Below are positions 1 through 7,229 of a stretch of DNA of 55,472 bases, piece by piece (within the stretch, counting starts at the first letter, position 1; each line of letters begins with the position of its first letter). The notes under the pieces were generated by a model. It was not told the DNA's origin. It did no database searches and worked only from the letters and a program-made list of their open reading frames with translations. Location of the stretch: NCBI GenBank assembly GCA_027003075.1, contig JALWYV010000029.1:1-55472 (forward strand), written 5' to 3'. Source of the DNA: Caldifarciminota bacterium (lineage in GTDB: Bacteria > Hydrothermota > Hydrothermia > LBFQ01). Both the position numbers and the translations under genes were made by a program.

Positions 1-1
1 G

Positions 2-478
2 GGGGAGGACGGGGGAGGGCTTCCCCTCTACCCCACACCGGAGAGGTTGGCGGAGGCTCCCGACGGGCTTTTGAGGAGCCTCCCCGTACGCTACGAGGTT
101 CAGGCCTTCCGGCTTAGGGAGGTCGCCCGGATAATCGGGGACAACCCCCGATTTTGGGATGAAATACCTCAAGACTACTACGCCCGCAGGAGGTACCTGA
201 CCCGACTCCCCGGCGTCGGCAACAAGATAGCCGACTGCGTCCTCGCCTACGGCCTTGGAGACGGCAGGGCCGTACCCGTGGACACCCACATCCTGAAGGT
301 ATCCCGAAAGTTTTACGGCTTTGAGGTTAAGGGAAAGAGCCTTACGGAGAGGGTGTACAACGCCATAGGGGACTTCTACAGGGAGAGGTACGGCGATATG
401 GCCGCCCTCGCCCAGCTCTACCTCTACGCCCTCTCACGCACACCCAACACCCTCAGGAAGAGGCACACCAAAGGATGA
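2..478 (+). CDS. ogg: 8-oxoguanine DNA glycosylase/AP lyase, OGG1-type (5' end outside window)
   Basis: Base-excision repair enzyme that removes 8-oxoguanine and nicks the abasic site. The frame is open from base 2, so the true start lies left of the window; the TTG at 47 is internal, because the codons before it read LPLYPTPERLAEA, a family-typical stretch. The helix-hairpin-helix GPD core is clear: LPGVGNKIADC holds the catalytic lysine (codon 224-226) and AVPVDTH the catalytic aspartate, both in the OGG1 pattern rather than that of endonuclease III. There is no C-terminal iron-sulfur cysteine cluster. tRNA-Lys follows 28 nt downstream. Family assignment is firm; the N-terminal domain cannot be judged. 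Confidence 0.85.
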   Translation, partial: GEDGGGLPLYPTPERLAEAPDGLLRSLPVRYEVQAFRLREVARIIGDNPRFWDEIPQDYYARRRYLTRLPGVGNKIADCVLAYGLGDGRAVPVDTHILKVSRKFYGFEVKGKSLTERVYNAIGDFYRERYGDMAALAQLYLYALSRTPNTLRKRHTKG

Positions 479-489
479 ACTTTCAGCCC

Positions 490-495
490 TATAAT
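490..495 (+). promoter_or_regulatory. -10 element of the tRNA-Lys/OmpA transcript
   Basis: TATAAT within TATAATATCCACCT, 11 nt before the tRNA. The same 14-mer (one Y difference) precedes the other two tRNA genes of the window at the same distance. No clear -35 box is seen. Confidence 0.7.
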
Positions 496-506
496 ATCCA
501 CCTAAC

Positions 507-579
507 GCCCCGCTAGCTCAGCAGGCAGAGCAGCGGATTCTTAATCCGCGGGTCGGGGGTTCGAGTCCCTCGCGGGGCA
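507..579 (+). tRNA. tRNA-Lys (CUU)
   Basis: Complete cloverleaf. The acceptor stem GCCCCGC (507-513) pairs with GCGGGGC (572-578), the discriminator is A579, the anticodon stem is GCGGA/TCCGC and the 7-nt loop TTCTTAA gives anticodon CTT at 540-542. The T loop is TTCGAGT. CCA is not encoded. Only three bases (580-582) separate it from the ATG of the OmpA-family gene, so the two are almost certainly co-transcribed. Confidence 0.95.
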
Positions 580-582
580 TTT

Positions 583-2166
583 ATGATGATGCTGGCTTTT
601 CTCGGTTACCTGTCCAATACGGGGGCACTGGGCTATTTTGATATGTACGACTGGCGGGCCTCGGGAGAGAAGCTCGTAAGCGGTGGCTATTTGAATTACC
701 TTGAGACAACGATATACGCTGAGAAAATATGGAGCAGCCCCTACGGTATTCAGAACTTCCTCCTTGGATGGGGATCCGTAAACACCGTTCCCGTGCGCAA
801 GCTTGAGGTCTATGCAACCCTCAAGGGTATAAACTGGCTGGACAAGGGTAAGTTGGAGGACACGACGGCCGACAGGTGGTTTGGCGGTATGAGGGACTTT
901 GAATTCGGCCTCAAGTACACCTTTGTTCAGCGTCCCAGCTGGGGTTTCTCCGCACTTGCGAGCATCCTCGTACCCACGGGCGAAAAGCAGGAAGGCGAGA
1001 TAACGGTCGGGCCCTACAGCACAAAGTTCAAGGTGAGAGAGGGGTTGTTGGGCGCCCGTCTCGGTGCGGCCGCGGGTTACGACTTCATAAGGGAGAACTG
1101 GTCCACGCGCCTGCTCTTCAACCTCGCCCTCGGCTTGGGTTATAACGTTGACACCAAAGAGGGTGGCCTCTCCGAAAACCCCCTCTTTATAGGCTTTGGC
1201 GTCTTCACATCTTACTACGACCTTGAAAGCGGCTTTGAGCTGAAGTACTACGGGCCCATCTCCTTTGACCCCGATTTCCTCTTCGCCACACCCGTGATCA
1301 GGTACAGGTTTTTCAACGGCGGTCTCGTTCTCTCCGCCGGTACGAACCTCTCCATGAACTACTACGTCAACAGGTACTACCTCTCGCCCGACAGCCCGGA
1401 GAAATGGGAGTGGAACTGGGAGCTCTTCGTAGGAGCCCACGTATCCCCGGCGCGCATAGCCGAGAGGATCTACGGCCCCACACAGATGATGGGCGCTCCA
1501 GGAGGTGTGGGCATTGTCCAGGCGGTTGAAGAGGAGAGGGGTCCGCGCACCCTCATGGTGATCGTCGTGGACTCGCTCACGGGCAAGCCCATAGCCGGTG
1601 CGAAGGTTGAGATAGTGGGCAAGGTGTCCCTTGAAGGGGCTACGGATGGGAGTGGGGTTTACAGAAACGACAGCCTTCCCGCCTCCAATTACCTCATCAC
1701 CGTTTCAAAGGATGATGAGAATTACCTGCCGGTTGACCTCGGTGTCAGCCTTGAGAACGATGCCGTTTTGAAGGTAAAGCTCCACAAGAAGCTCTCCCGC
1801 AAACCCAAGCTCGTCGCCGTGGTGTACTTTGACACGGACAAGACCATAATAAAGTCCAAGTACCAAAAGGAGTTGGACAGGGTCGGCGAAATGCTCCTCA
1901 AGGAGCCTTACGCCAAGGTCATCATAAGGGGTCACGCCGACCGCAGGGGTGGAGCCTTTTACAACGAGCTTCTGTCCCAGAAGAGGGCCCTTGCCGTCAA
2001 GGAGTACCTGGTGCGTCAGTTTGACCTTGACGACAGCAGGTTTGAGGAGGTGACCAACTACACCATCTTTGAGCCTACCGGTAAGGGTCTGGCGAAGGAC
2101 AGGAGGGTTGAGGTCTACATACTTCTCCCCGAAGGTAGCGAAATCGGAGAGGGTAAGCAGAAGTGA
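583..2166 (+). CDS. OmpA-family outer membrane protein with N-terminal barrel
   Basis: Predicted outer membrane protein of 527 aa that probably anchors the outer membrane to peptidoglycan. Residues about 20-310 alternate aromatic and polar residues as in a beta-barrel. Residues about 320-400 look like a carboxypeptidase-regulatory or Ig-like domain (VDSLTGKPIAGAKVEIVG). Residues about 408-515 are an OmpA peptidoglycan-binding domain (VVYFDTDKT, HADRRGG, SQKRALAVKEYL, DRRVEVYI). The N terminus MMMLAFLGYLSNTGA is a short hydrophobic stretch; a cleavable signal is plausible but weak. The start is ATG 583, three bases after tRNA-Lys, with no ribosome-binding site. The end overlaps ribH by 4 nt (GTGA). 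Confidence 0.85.
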   Translation: MMMLAFLGYLSNTGALGYFDMYDWRASGEKLVSGGYLNYLETTIYAEKIWSSPYGIQNFLLGWGSVNTVPVRKLEVYATLKGINWLDKGKLEDTTADRWFGGMRDFEFGLKYTFVQRPSWGFSALASILVPTGEKQEGEITVGPYSTKFKVREGLLGARLGAAAGYDFIRENWSTRLLFNLALGLGYNVDTKEGGLSENPLFIGFGVFTSYYDLESGFELKYYGPISFDPDFLFATPVIRYRFFNGGLVLSAGTNLSMNYYVNRYYLSPDSPEKWEWNWELFVGAHVSPARIAERIYGPTQMMGAPGGVGIVQAVEEERGPRTLMVIVVDSLTGKPIAGAKVEIVGKVSLEGATDGSGVYRNDSLPASNYLITVSKDDENYLPVDLGVSLENDAVLKVKLHKKLSRKPKLVAVVYFDTDKTIIKSKYQKELDRVGEMLLKEPYAKVIIRGHADRRGGAFYNELLSQKRALAVKEYLVRQFDLDDSRFEEVTNYTIFEPTGKGLAKDRRVEVYILLPEGSEIGEGKQK

Positions 2167-2597
2167 TATGCGTCCTGGCGAGCCGGTTTAACTCCGTAGT
2201 GACGGAGAGGCTCGTTGAGGGGGCGAAGAGAAAGCTTGAGGAGGCGGGGGCCCGCTACCGGGTGGTGTGGGTCCCCGGATCTTTTGAACTACCACAGGCC
2301 GTTTCCATTCTGATGGACAGGTGCAAGGCCTTTGTGGCCGTGGGGTGTATAGTGAAGGGGGAGACCGCACACTGGGAGCATCTGTCATCGGCCGTGATCT
2401 CCTCTCTGCTGGACCTCGCCGTTAAGAACGGAAAACCGATAGGACTGGCCGTCCTCACGGTAAGCTCAATAGAGGAGGGTTTGAACAGGGCGGGGGGTAA
2501 GTTCGGAAACAAGGGGGAGGAGGCCGCCGAGGCGGTCCTTTCCCTCCTGAAGCTCCCAGATCAGATCTCCCCTCCCACGGAAAAGGAAAAGTTGTAG
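2163..2597 (+). CDS. ribH: 6,7-dimethyl-8-ribityllumazine synthase
   Basis: Penultimate enzyme of riboflavin synthesis; condenses 5-amino-6-ribitylaminouracil with dihydroxybutanone phosphate in the cytosol. Signature segments are present in order: RFNSVVTERL, WVPGSFELPQA, GCIVKGETAHWEH with the catalytic histidine, and NRAGGKFGNKGEEAA. At 144 aa it is near full length but starts directly on the first strand. The start is GTG at 2163, overlapping the TGA of the OmpA gene (GTGA), so translation is probably coupled. No other riboflavin gene is nearby. The 3' end overlaps the convergent barrel gene by 37 nt. Confidence 0.92.
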   Translation: MICVLASRFNSVVTERLVEGAKRKLEEAGARYRVVWVPGSFELPQAVSILMDRCKAFVAVGCIVKGETAHWEHLSSAVISSLLDLAVKNGKPIGLAVLTVSSIEEGLNRAGGKFGNKGEEAAEAVLSLLKLPDQISPPTEKEKL

Positions 2598-4786
2598 TAA
2601 AGGTTTCTGCGGGCATCGTAGCCCCCAAACAGACTCCCCTGCAGGTGTACTCCGGCCACCTCCCTCTTGAGGAAAAGCCCGAAATCGGCAAAGAAACCTT
2701 GGGGTTTGTAGACGACCTCGCGTCCCACATCCCCCGTATAAAACCTGTAGCCAACCCTTGCGGAAAGCGTTCTTCTGAAAAGGGCGGTTGGGGAGAGGGC
2801 ATAAGAGGCGGCCCTCAGCATTTCAACCCCCCCTCCTATCCAACCGAGCGTGTATCCGGGAAATACGCTCCAGTACTCAACCCGCAGACCGGAGAGCATT
2901 TCAAACCTGTACTCCACGTCAAGGAAAACACCCCTTTCCAGGTACACCCTTAGATTTCTCCTCACCTCGGACAGGTTTGAACGTCTGTCCTCCGACAGTA
3001 GTAGGTTGATGGAGTGGTGTGCGGGGGAGCCACCTGAGAGGGTAAGAAACAGGTTGTACCTCTCAACACCCCGCGAGAGCTGGGTTGAGAGGGATGTCCT
3101 GAAGCGTCTGTACCCGACGGAAAGTTCAACATCGTAGGATCGTTCATCCTCCGGGAAATAAAGGACTTCCTTCCTGTAGGAGCCGTAGGGGAAGGGTACG
3201 AACTTTCCGCTGCTGTCCCTCTCGTAATCCCCCCAACCCTTTCCGACGTATACAAATCTCACCTGTTTGTAAAACCTCTGCGCGCTCCTGACATCACCCC
3301 TGAGTGTGAGCTCTCTGTAAGTGTAAACGAGGTTTGATATAAGGCTTGCACCTGAGGGGGTTTTCGCGTACCCGATCCTCAAGACCTCCCCAAGGTAGTT
3401 AACGGAGTACCCCAGAAATCCATCCGCGTACCTCTTCAAGTTGCCGTCAAAACCGGGGGTTTCCCACCTCACACCCCTGTAAGATATGGATGTATCCCCG
3501 TACTCAACGTACGAGACGGTGTGTTCACCCCACTTGACGTAGACCTCCTTCTCCTCGTTGTTGGGAAACCTACCGTAGCGCCCCCCGACGAACCTCCAAA
3601 ATCCCCGCATCTCAAAGCCCCTTTGCAGGCTGTCCCCAGGTGATAGGTATAAATCCATCTCGGAAAAAAAATCGCCTGATTTGAACCCCGCGCCCACAGA
3701 GAAAACGCCGCGGTTTTCCATCCACCTACTCCCCTTGTACTCCCTCACAAACGGCGAGGTTTCGGTGTGTATCTGACCGTGGGTTCTCAGGAAGAGTCCC
3801 TCGCCCAGTTTGAAATCCCATAAGGCGTCGTAAAGGCGATCCTCCCCCGTTTTCCCGGCTTTTAGGGAAAACCTGTTTCCCCCGTCCGCAAAGTTCAAGG
3901 ACGATATAAAGGTTCTGGGCGAGGTGTCGGGTGGTATTAGGACGTATTCCCCGTCCTCCGAGGGTATGTACCTGTCCCCCACAAAGACGTAATCACCGCC
4001 TTCTTTACGTGCAAAGTTGCAGGAGTAGTCCCCCCTACCCGGAACGAAGAGAAAGGTGTCGCCCTTTATGGAGTAATCGCCCCTATCGTTTCTAACACAC
4101 CCGTTGAGGATCTCCGCAGCAGGCGTTTCCCCGTACACTTCAAAGGTGAAGGCGGCGAGGGTAACCCCACCCATGACCACGTGGGAGGGTGAGATTTCCG
4201 ATCCCTGGAACTCCACGGTCAAAACGTCGCCATCCCTGAAGGATGAGAGGATGTATATCGCCCCACCGTCTTCCGAGATCTTCCACTCACGCGTGTCCAA
4301 AGGCCTCCCGTTGACGTACACCCTTAAACTCCTCCTAAGGACGGGGGTTTCGGAGAACCTGTAAGGCCCCACATACCCCTCCGTCAGGACCAGGCTCTTC
4401 CTCCTGTTTGGGGCGTATCTGTACAGGTATCCCCCCCTTACCCCTCCGTAGGTCAGGTTAACACCCTCCCCCTTTACCCTTCCCATAAGGGTGTTTTCCG
4501 TCATTATTCCGCCCTCGGCGTAAAGGTCTCCCCTCCTGACGAACAGTTTGAAATCCTGTAAGTCCTCAACCCTCTTTATCTCACCGCTTATACCGGATGC
4601 ATCGGTCAACCTTAAGCCCCCCGACCACCCATCACCCCTTATCTCCAAATCCGCTTCACTTCCGAACGTTCCGAACCTGTAGCTGCCCTTTAGGATACGT
4701 TCCTCTTCGCCTGAAAGGAACACCTCCAGTGAATCCACCCCATCAAACGTGTCCGGAGGCAGGACGAAGATCTCGTACAACCACAT
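2561..4786 (-). CDS. Predicted large outer membrane beta-barrel protein
   Basis: 741 aa, family not recognised. From about residue 210 onward the protein is dominated by alternating aromatic and charged strands separated by short turns and ends in an aromatic strand (YYNFSFSVGGEI), as expected for a 20-plus-stranded barrel. The N-terminal 200 residues include an Ig- or plug-like part (SLRVYVNGRPLDTREWKI). No convincing signal peptide follows the ATG at 4786, which abuts the TAG stop of the upstream lipoprotein gene with no spacer, so either translation is coupled or the start is mis-set. It could be a surface receptor or export channel. Confidence 0.6.
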   Translation of the reverse strand: MWLYEIFVLPPDTFDGVDSLEVFLSGEEERILKGSYRFGTFGSEADLEIRGDGWSGGLRLTDASGISGEIKRVEDLQDFKLFVRRGDLYAEGGIMTENTLMGRVKGEGVNLTYGGVRGGYLYRYAPNRRKSLVLTEGYVGPYRFSETPVLRRSLRVYVNGRPLDTREWKISEDGGAIYILSSFRDGDVLTVEFQGSEISPSHVVMGGVTLAAFTFEVYGETPAAEILNGCVRNDRGDYSIKGDTFLFVPGRGDYSCNFARKEGGDYVFVGDRYIPSEDGEYVLIPPDTSPRTFISSLNFADGGNRFSLKAGKTGEDRLYDALWDFKLGEGLFLRTHGQIHTETSPFVREYKGSRWMENRGVFSVGAGFKSGDFFSEMDLYLSPGDSLQRGFEMRGFWRFVGGRYGRFPNNEEKEVYVKWGEHTVSYVEYGDTSISYRGVRWETPGFDGNLKRYADGFLGYSVNYLGEVLRIGYAKTPSGASLISNLVYTYRELTLRGDVRSAQRFYKQVRFVYVGKGWGDYERDSSGKFVPFPYGSYRKEVLYFPEDERSYDVELSVGYRRFRTSLSTQLSRGVERYNLFLTLSGGSPAHHSINLLLSEDRRSNLSEVRRNLRVYLERGVFLDVEYRFEMLSGLRVEYWSVFPGYTLGWIGGGVEMLRAASYALSPTALFRRTLSARVGYRFYTGDVGREVVYKPQGFFADFGLFLKREVAGVHLQGSLFGGYDARRNLYYNFSFSVGGEI

Positions 4787-5620
4787 CTACATCTTCCAGT
4801 CCCCGAGCATGACGTCTCCCTGAAACTCCCGTATCTTCCAGATCTCGCCCGAGGTGTCAACGACGAGAAGGGTTTTTCCGGAGGATATGCCGAGATAGAT
4901 CCCCTCCGGATCCCACGCCATACCCGTTATACCACCGTTTACAACCGTGAGCAGATCCCCGCTCCGGGAGGAGGGAAAGTCCGAGACGAAAACCCCGTTT
5001 CCGTTCAGGACGTAGGCCAGTTTTCCCCGTCTGGAAACCGTGGGAAAGGACACACTTCCGCTCTCAGGCGAGATGAGGGAGAGCCACATTTGGGTTTTAA
5101 GGTTGTAAGCCCATACACCACCCGAGGAAACCAAAACCACAAGGGTATCGTTTACAAATCTCGGAAACCTCTCCTCACTCCCGTACCTTATGGGGACGAA
5201 GAGATCCCCGGATTGGAGGGAGTAAAAGGCCAAATCCCCCAAGGTGTCGGGAAACGTGGTTATGAAGGCCATTAGGTCTCCCGAAGGTCGGAGGGTGGGG
5301 TAGAACTGTTCCCCCTCACCGGAGTACAAACCCCTCAGCCCCCCGTTTATCTCGTAAACGGAGAAATCGCCTCCCGTGTTGGATGAGAACAGCACCCCTT
5401 GGGTGGTAAAGGACGGGTGGATCTCATCCCCGGCGAGGTCCGTTATCCTTACGAGTGTGTCCTCGGGTAGCCTCAAGATGTACAGGTCGTATCCGTTCTG
5501 AGTCTTCAGACTGAGGAGCATTTCACCCTTTAGGTTTAAACCCTCCGAGGGAGGTGGTGGATGTCCCTTGAACATATCACAGGAGAGGGTGAAGGCGAAC
5601 AGGAGGAAGATCCTTTTCAT
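4787..5620 (-). CDS. Lipoprotein with TolB/WD40-like beta-propeller
   Basis: 277 aa envelope lipoprotein. MKRIFLLFAFTLSC is a signal peptide ending in a lipobox with the acylated cysteine at position 14. The remainder consists of TolB/PD40-type blades such as DEIHPSFTTQGVLFSSN, EQFYPTLRPSGDLMAFI and GITGMAWDPEGIYLGIS. These propellers usually act as protein-binding platforms; no catalytic residues are seen. Its -10 TAAAAT (5632-5627) leaves only 6 nt before the ATG and shares its TAA with the stop codon of the FecCD gene upstream. The barrel gene starts immediately after its stop, suggesting the two work together. Confidence 0.75.
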   Translation of the reverse strand: MKRIFLLFAFTLSCDMFKGHPPPPSEGLNLKGEMLLSLKTQNGYDLYILRLPEDTLVRITDLAGDEIHPSFTTQGVLFSSNTGGDFSVYEINGGLRGLYSGEGEQFYPTLRPSGDLMAFITTFPDTLGDLAFYSLQSGDLFVPIRYGSEERFPRFVNDTLVVLVSSGGVWAYNLKTQMWLSLISPESGSVSFPTVSRRGKLAYVLNGNGVFVSDFPSSRSGDLLTVVNGGITGMAWDPEGIYLGISSGKTLLVVDTSGEIWKIREFQGDVMLGDWKM

Positions 5621-5626
5621 CTCCCC

Positions 5627-5632
5627 ATTTTA
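5627..5632 (-). promoter_or_regulatory. -10 TAAAAT for the propeller lipoprotein
   Basis: 6 nt before the ATG at 5620. The first three bases are the TAA stop of the FecCD gene. Confidence 0.55.
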
Positions 5633-6535
5633 AGGACGTTTCAGGGCCAGATACACGAAGAAGGGCGCGCCTATTACGCTCATGATGATACCGATCGGTG
5701 GATCTATTCCGAGGACAACCCTTCCGAAGGCGTCGGAGAGGAGTACGAGGACAGCCCCCACCAAACCGGCCGAGATGTAAAAGGGTTTACCCTCAAACAC
5801 GCCGTACATACGTGAGATGTGGGCGGACATCACACCCACAAAACCCACGATCCCCACCAGTGATGTTATAAGGGAGACGGAGATAGCGCTGAAGACGGTT
5901 ATGTTGCGTACGGCCCTATCGGGATCATAACCGAGGGCCAAGGCCTCATCCCTTCCCAGGGACAGGGCGTCCATCTCCCTGTCGGAGAACAGAACGGGCA
6001 GGAGGAACACCAGTGAGACGGGTAGGGTAAAGGCTATCACAGGTATATCCCTGTACTCGTAAAACCTGCCGAGGGTCCCCCAGAGGGCGTAAAAGGTGCG
6101 CGAGGCCTCAACTCCCGCCATCATGAAAAGCAGAACGGCGAGGGAGGAGGAGAACATTCCCAACCCTATGCCGATCACGGGGATCAGGTCGGGCTTCAGA
6201 CCCCTGGTCAAAAAGAGCAGCATCCCCCCCACCACCAAAGAGCCGACAAAGGAAAAGATGAAACCCGATACGGCGAGCTCCAGCATTTCGGATAGGGCGA
6301 GTCCGAACACCGCACCTCCCGATATACCGAGTATATAACCGTCGGCGAGGGGGTTGCTGTAAGCCCTCTGTAAGGCCGCACCTGTGCTTCCAAGGACGAA
6401 TCCGGTTGTAGTCCCCAGAAGCGCCCTTATGCCCCTCAGGAGGATGATGTGTGGCGAGAAAACCCTCCCCGCCAAAAGTTCTATCAGCACACCCAGCACC
6501 AACATCAAAAAAACAACGGGTATCCTCCTGCGCAA
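5630..6535 (-). CDS. FecCD/BtuC-family ABC transporter permease
   Basis: 301 aa, about nine to ten membrane segments; inner-membrane permease of the type that imports ferric siderophores, cobalamin or heme. Family features include GSTGAALQRAYSNPLADGYILGISGGA near residue 50-75 (the conserved substrate-path motif, here quoted as GSTGAALQRAYSNPLA plus DGYILGISGGA), LSLGRDEALALGYD (the cytoplasmic coupling region) and GIVGFVGVMSAHISR near residue 230. No substrate-binding protein or FecE/BtuD-type ATPase lies next to it; the ATPase upstream is of the LolD/MacB class. The TTG start is 7 nt from -10 TAGAAT. The substrate cannot be read from the sequence. Confidence 0.85.
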   Translation of the reverse strand: MRRRIPVVFLMLVLGVLIELLAGRVFSPHIILLRGIRALLGTTTGFVLGSTGAALQRAYSNPLADGYILGISGGAVFGLALSEMLELAVSGFIFSFVGSLVVGGMLLFLTRGLKPDLIPVIGIGLGMFSSSLAVLLFMMAGVEASRTFYALWGTLGRFYEYRDIPVIAFTLPVSLVFLLPVLFSDREMDALSLGRDEALALGYDPDRAVRNITVFSAISVSLITSLVGIVGFVGVMSAHISRMYGVFEGKPFYISAGLVGAVLVLLSDAFGRVVLGIDPPIGIIMSVIGAPFFVYLALKRP

Positions 6536-6542
6536 AGGGGTA

Positions 6543-6548
6543 ATTCTA
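6543..6548 (-). promoter_or_regulatory. -10 TAGAAT for the FecCD permease
   Basis: 7 nt before the TTG at 6535. The leading TAG is also the stop codon of the ATPase gene. Confidence 0.55.
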
Positions 6549-7229
6549 CCGCCGAAGGGTTATCCTCCCGTCCCTCATCCTTATCACCCTCTTTGCCCTC
6601 TCTATGACGAGGGGGTCGTGGGTGGAGAGGACGAAGGTCGTACCTGAGTCGGAGTTTATGCGGAGCATTAGGTCCACGACGGCTACGGTGTTCTCGCTGT
6701 CAAGGTTGGCCGTAGGCTCGTCCGCAAGGACCACGGCCGGGTTCCCGACCACCGCCCTCGCTATGGCCACCCTCTGCTGCTGTCCCCCGCTCATCTCGGA
6801 TGGGAACCTCCCGGCCAGGTTCTCTATGCCTAGGGCGGAGAAGACCTCCCGGACCCTCCTCCTGCGCTCCTTCGCCGGTACCCCCCTGAGGAAGAGGACG
6901 AACTCGGCGTTCTCCTCGGCCGTAAGCGTCGGTATCAGGTTGTGGGACTGGAAGACGAAGCCCATGCTCTGGAGGCGGAGGTCGCTCAACTTCCTCTCCG
7001 GGAGGGTGTCTATCCTGCGTCCCATGAACCACACCTCACCGGCGTCCGGCCTCTCAATCCCTCCCATGACGTTGAGGAGGGTCGTCTTACCGCTCCCGGA
7101 CGGCCCCACGACGGCCACGAACTCCCCCCTGCGTATCTCAAGGTCTATGCCGTCCAAGGCCTTAACCTCCTCATCCCCCGTGCGGAACACCTTCCGCACC
7201 CCTTTAAGCGTAAAAACCGGGCCTTTCAT
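6546..7229 (-). CDS. ABC transporter ATP-binding protein, LolD/MacB class
   Basis: 227 aa ATPase expected to energise the two FtsX-like permeases encoded just upstream. Walker A is GPSGSGKTT, Q-loop VFQSHNLIP, signature MSGGQQQRVAIARA, Walker B VVLADEPTANLDS and H-loop STHD. The start is ATG 7229, overlapping the TGA of the FtsX-like gene (ATGA); the open frame continues upstream inside that gene, but the family N terminus FTLKGVRKVF fits the ATG. The complex either extracts lipoproteins from the inner membrane (Lol) or acts as a MacB-type mechanotransmission exporter; no MacA-like partner is seen. Confidence 0.9.
   Translation of the reverse strand: MKGPVFTLKGVRKVFRTGDEEVKALDGIDLEIRRGEFVAVVGPSGSGKTTLLNVMGGIERPDAGEVWFMGRRIDTLPERKLSDLRLQSMGFVFQSHNLIPTLTAEENAEFVLFLRGVPAKERRRRVREVFSALGIENLAGRFPSEMSGGQQQRVAIARAVVGNPAVVLADEPTANLDSENTVAVVDLMLRINSDSGTTFVLSTHDPLVIERAKRVIRMRDGRITLRR

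Noticed and set aside
541-1440. Long open frame on the minus strand opposite the OmpA gene (also 53535-54458 + and 6604-7461 +)
   Set aside because: Antisense shadows of clear genes. Their translations show no domain pattern and the first one runs across tRNA-Lys.
6535-6560. Cobalamin or similar riboswitch before the FecCD gene
   Set aside because: Only 10 nt separate it from the upstream gene and the -10 is 7 nt before the start, so there is no leader.
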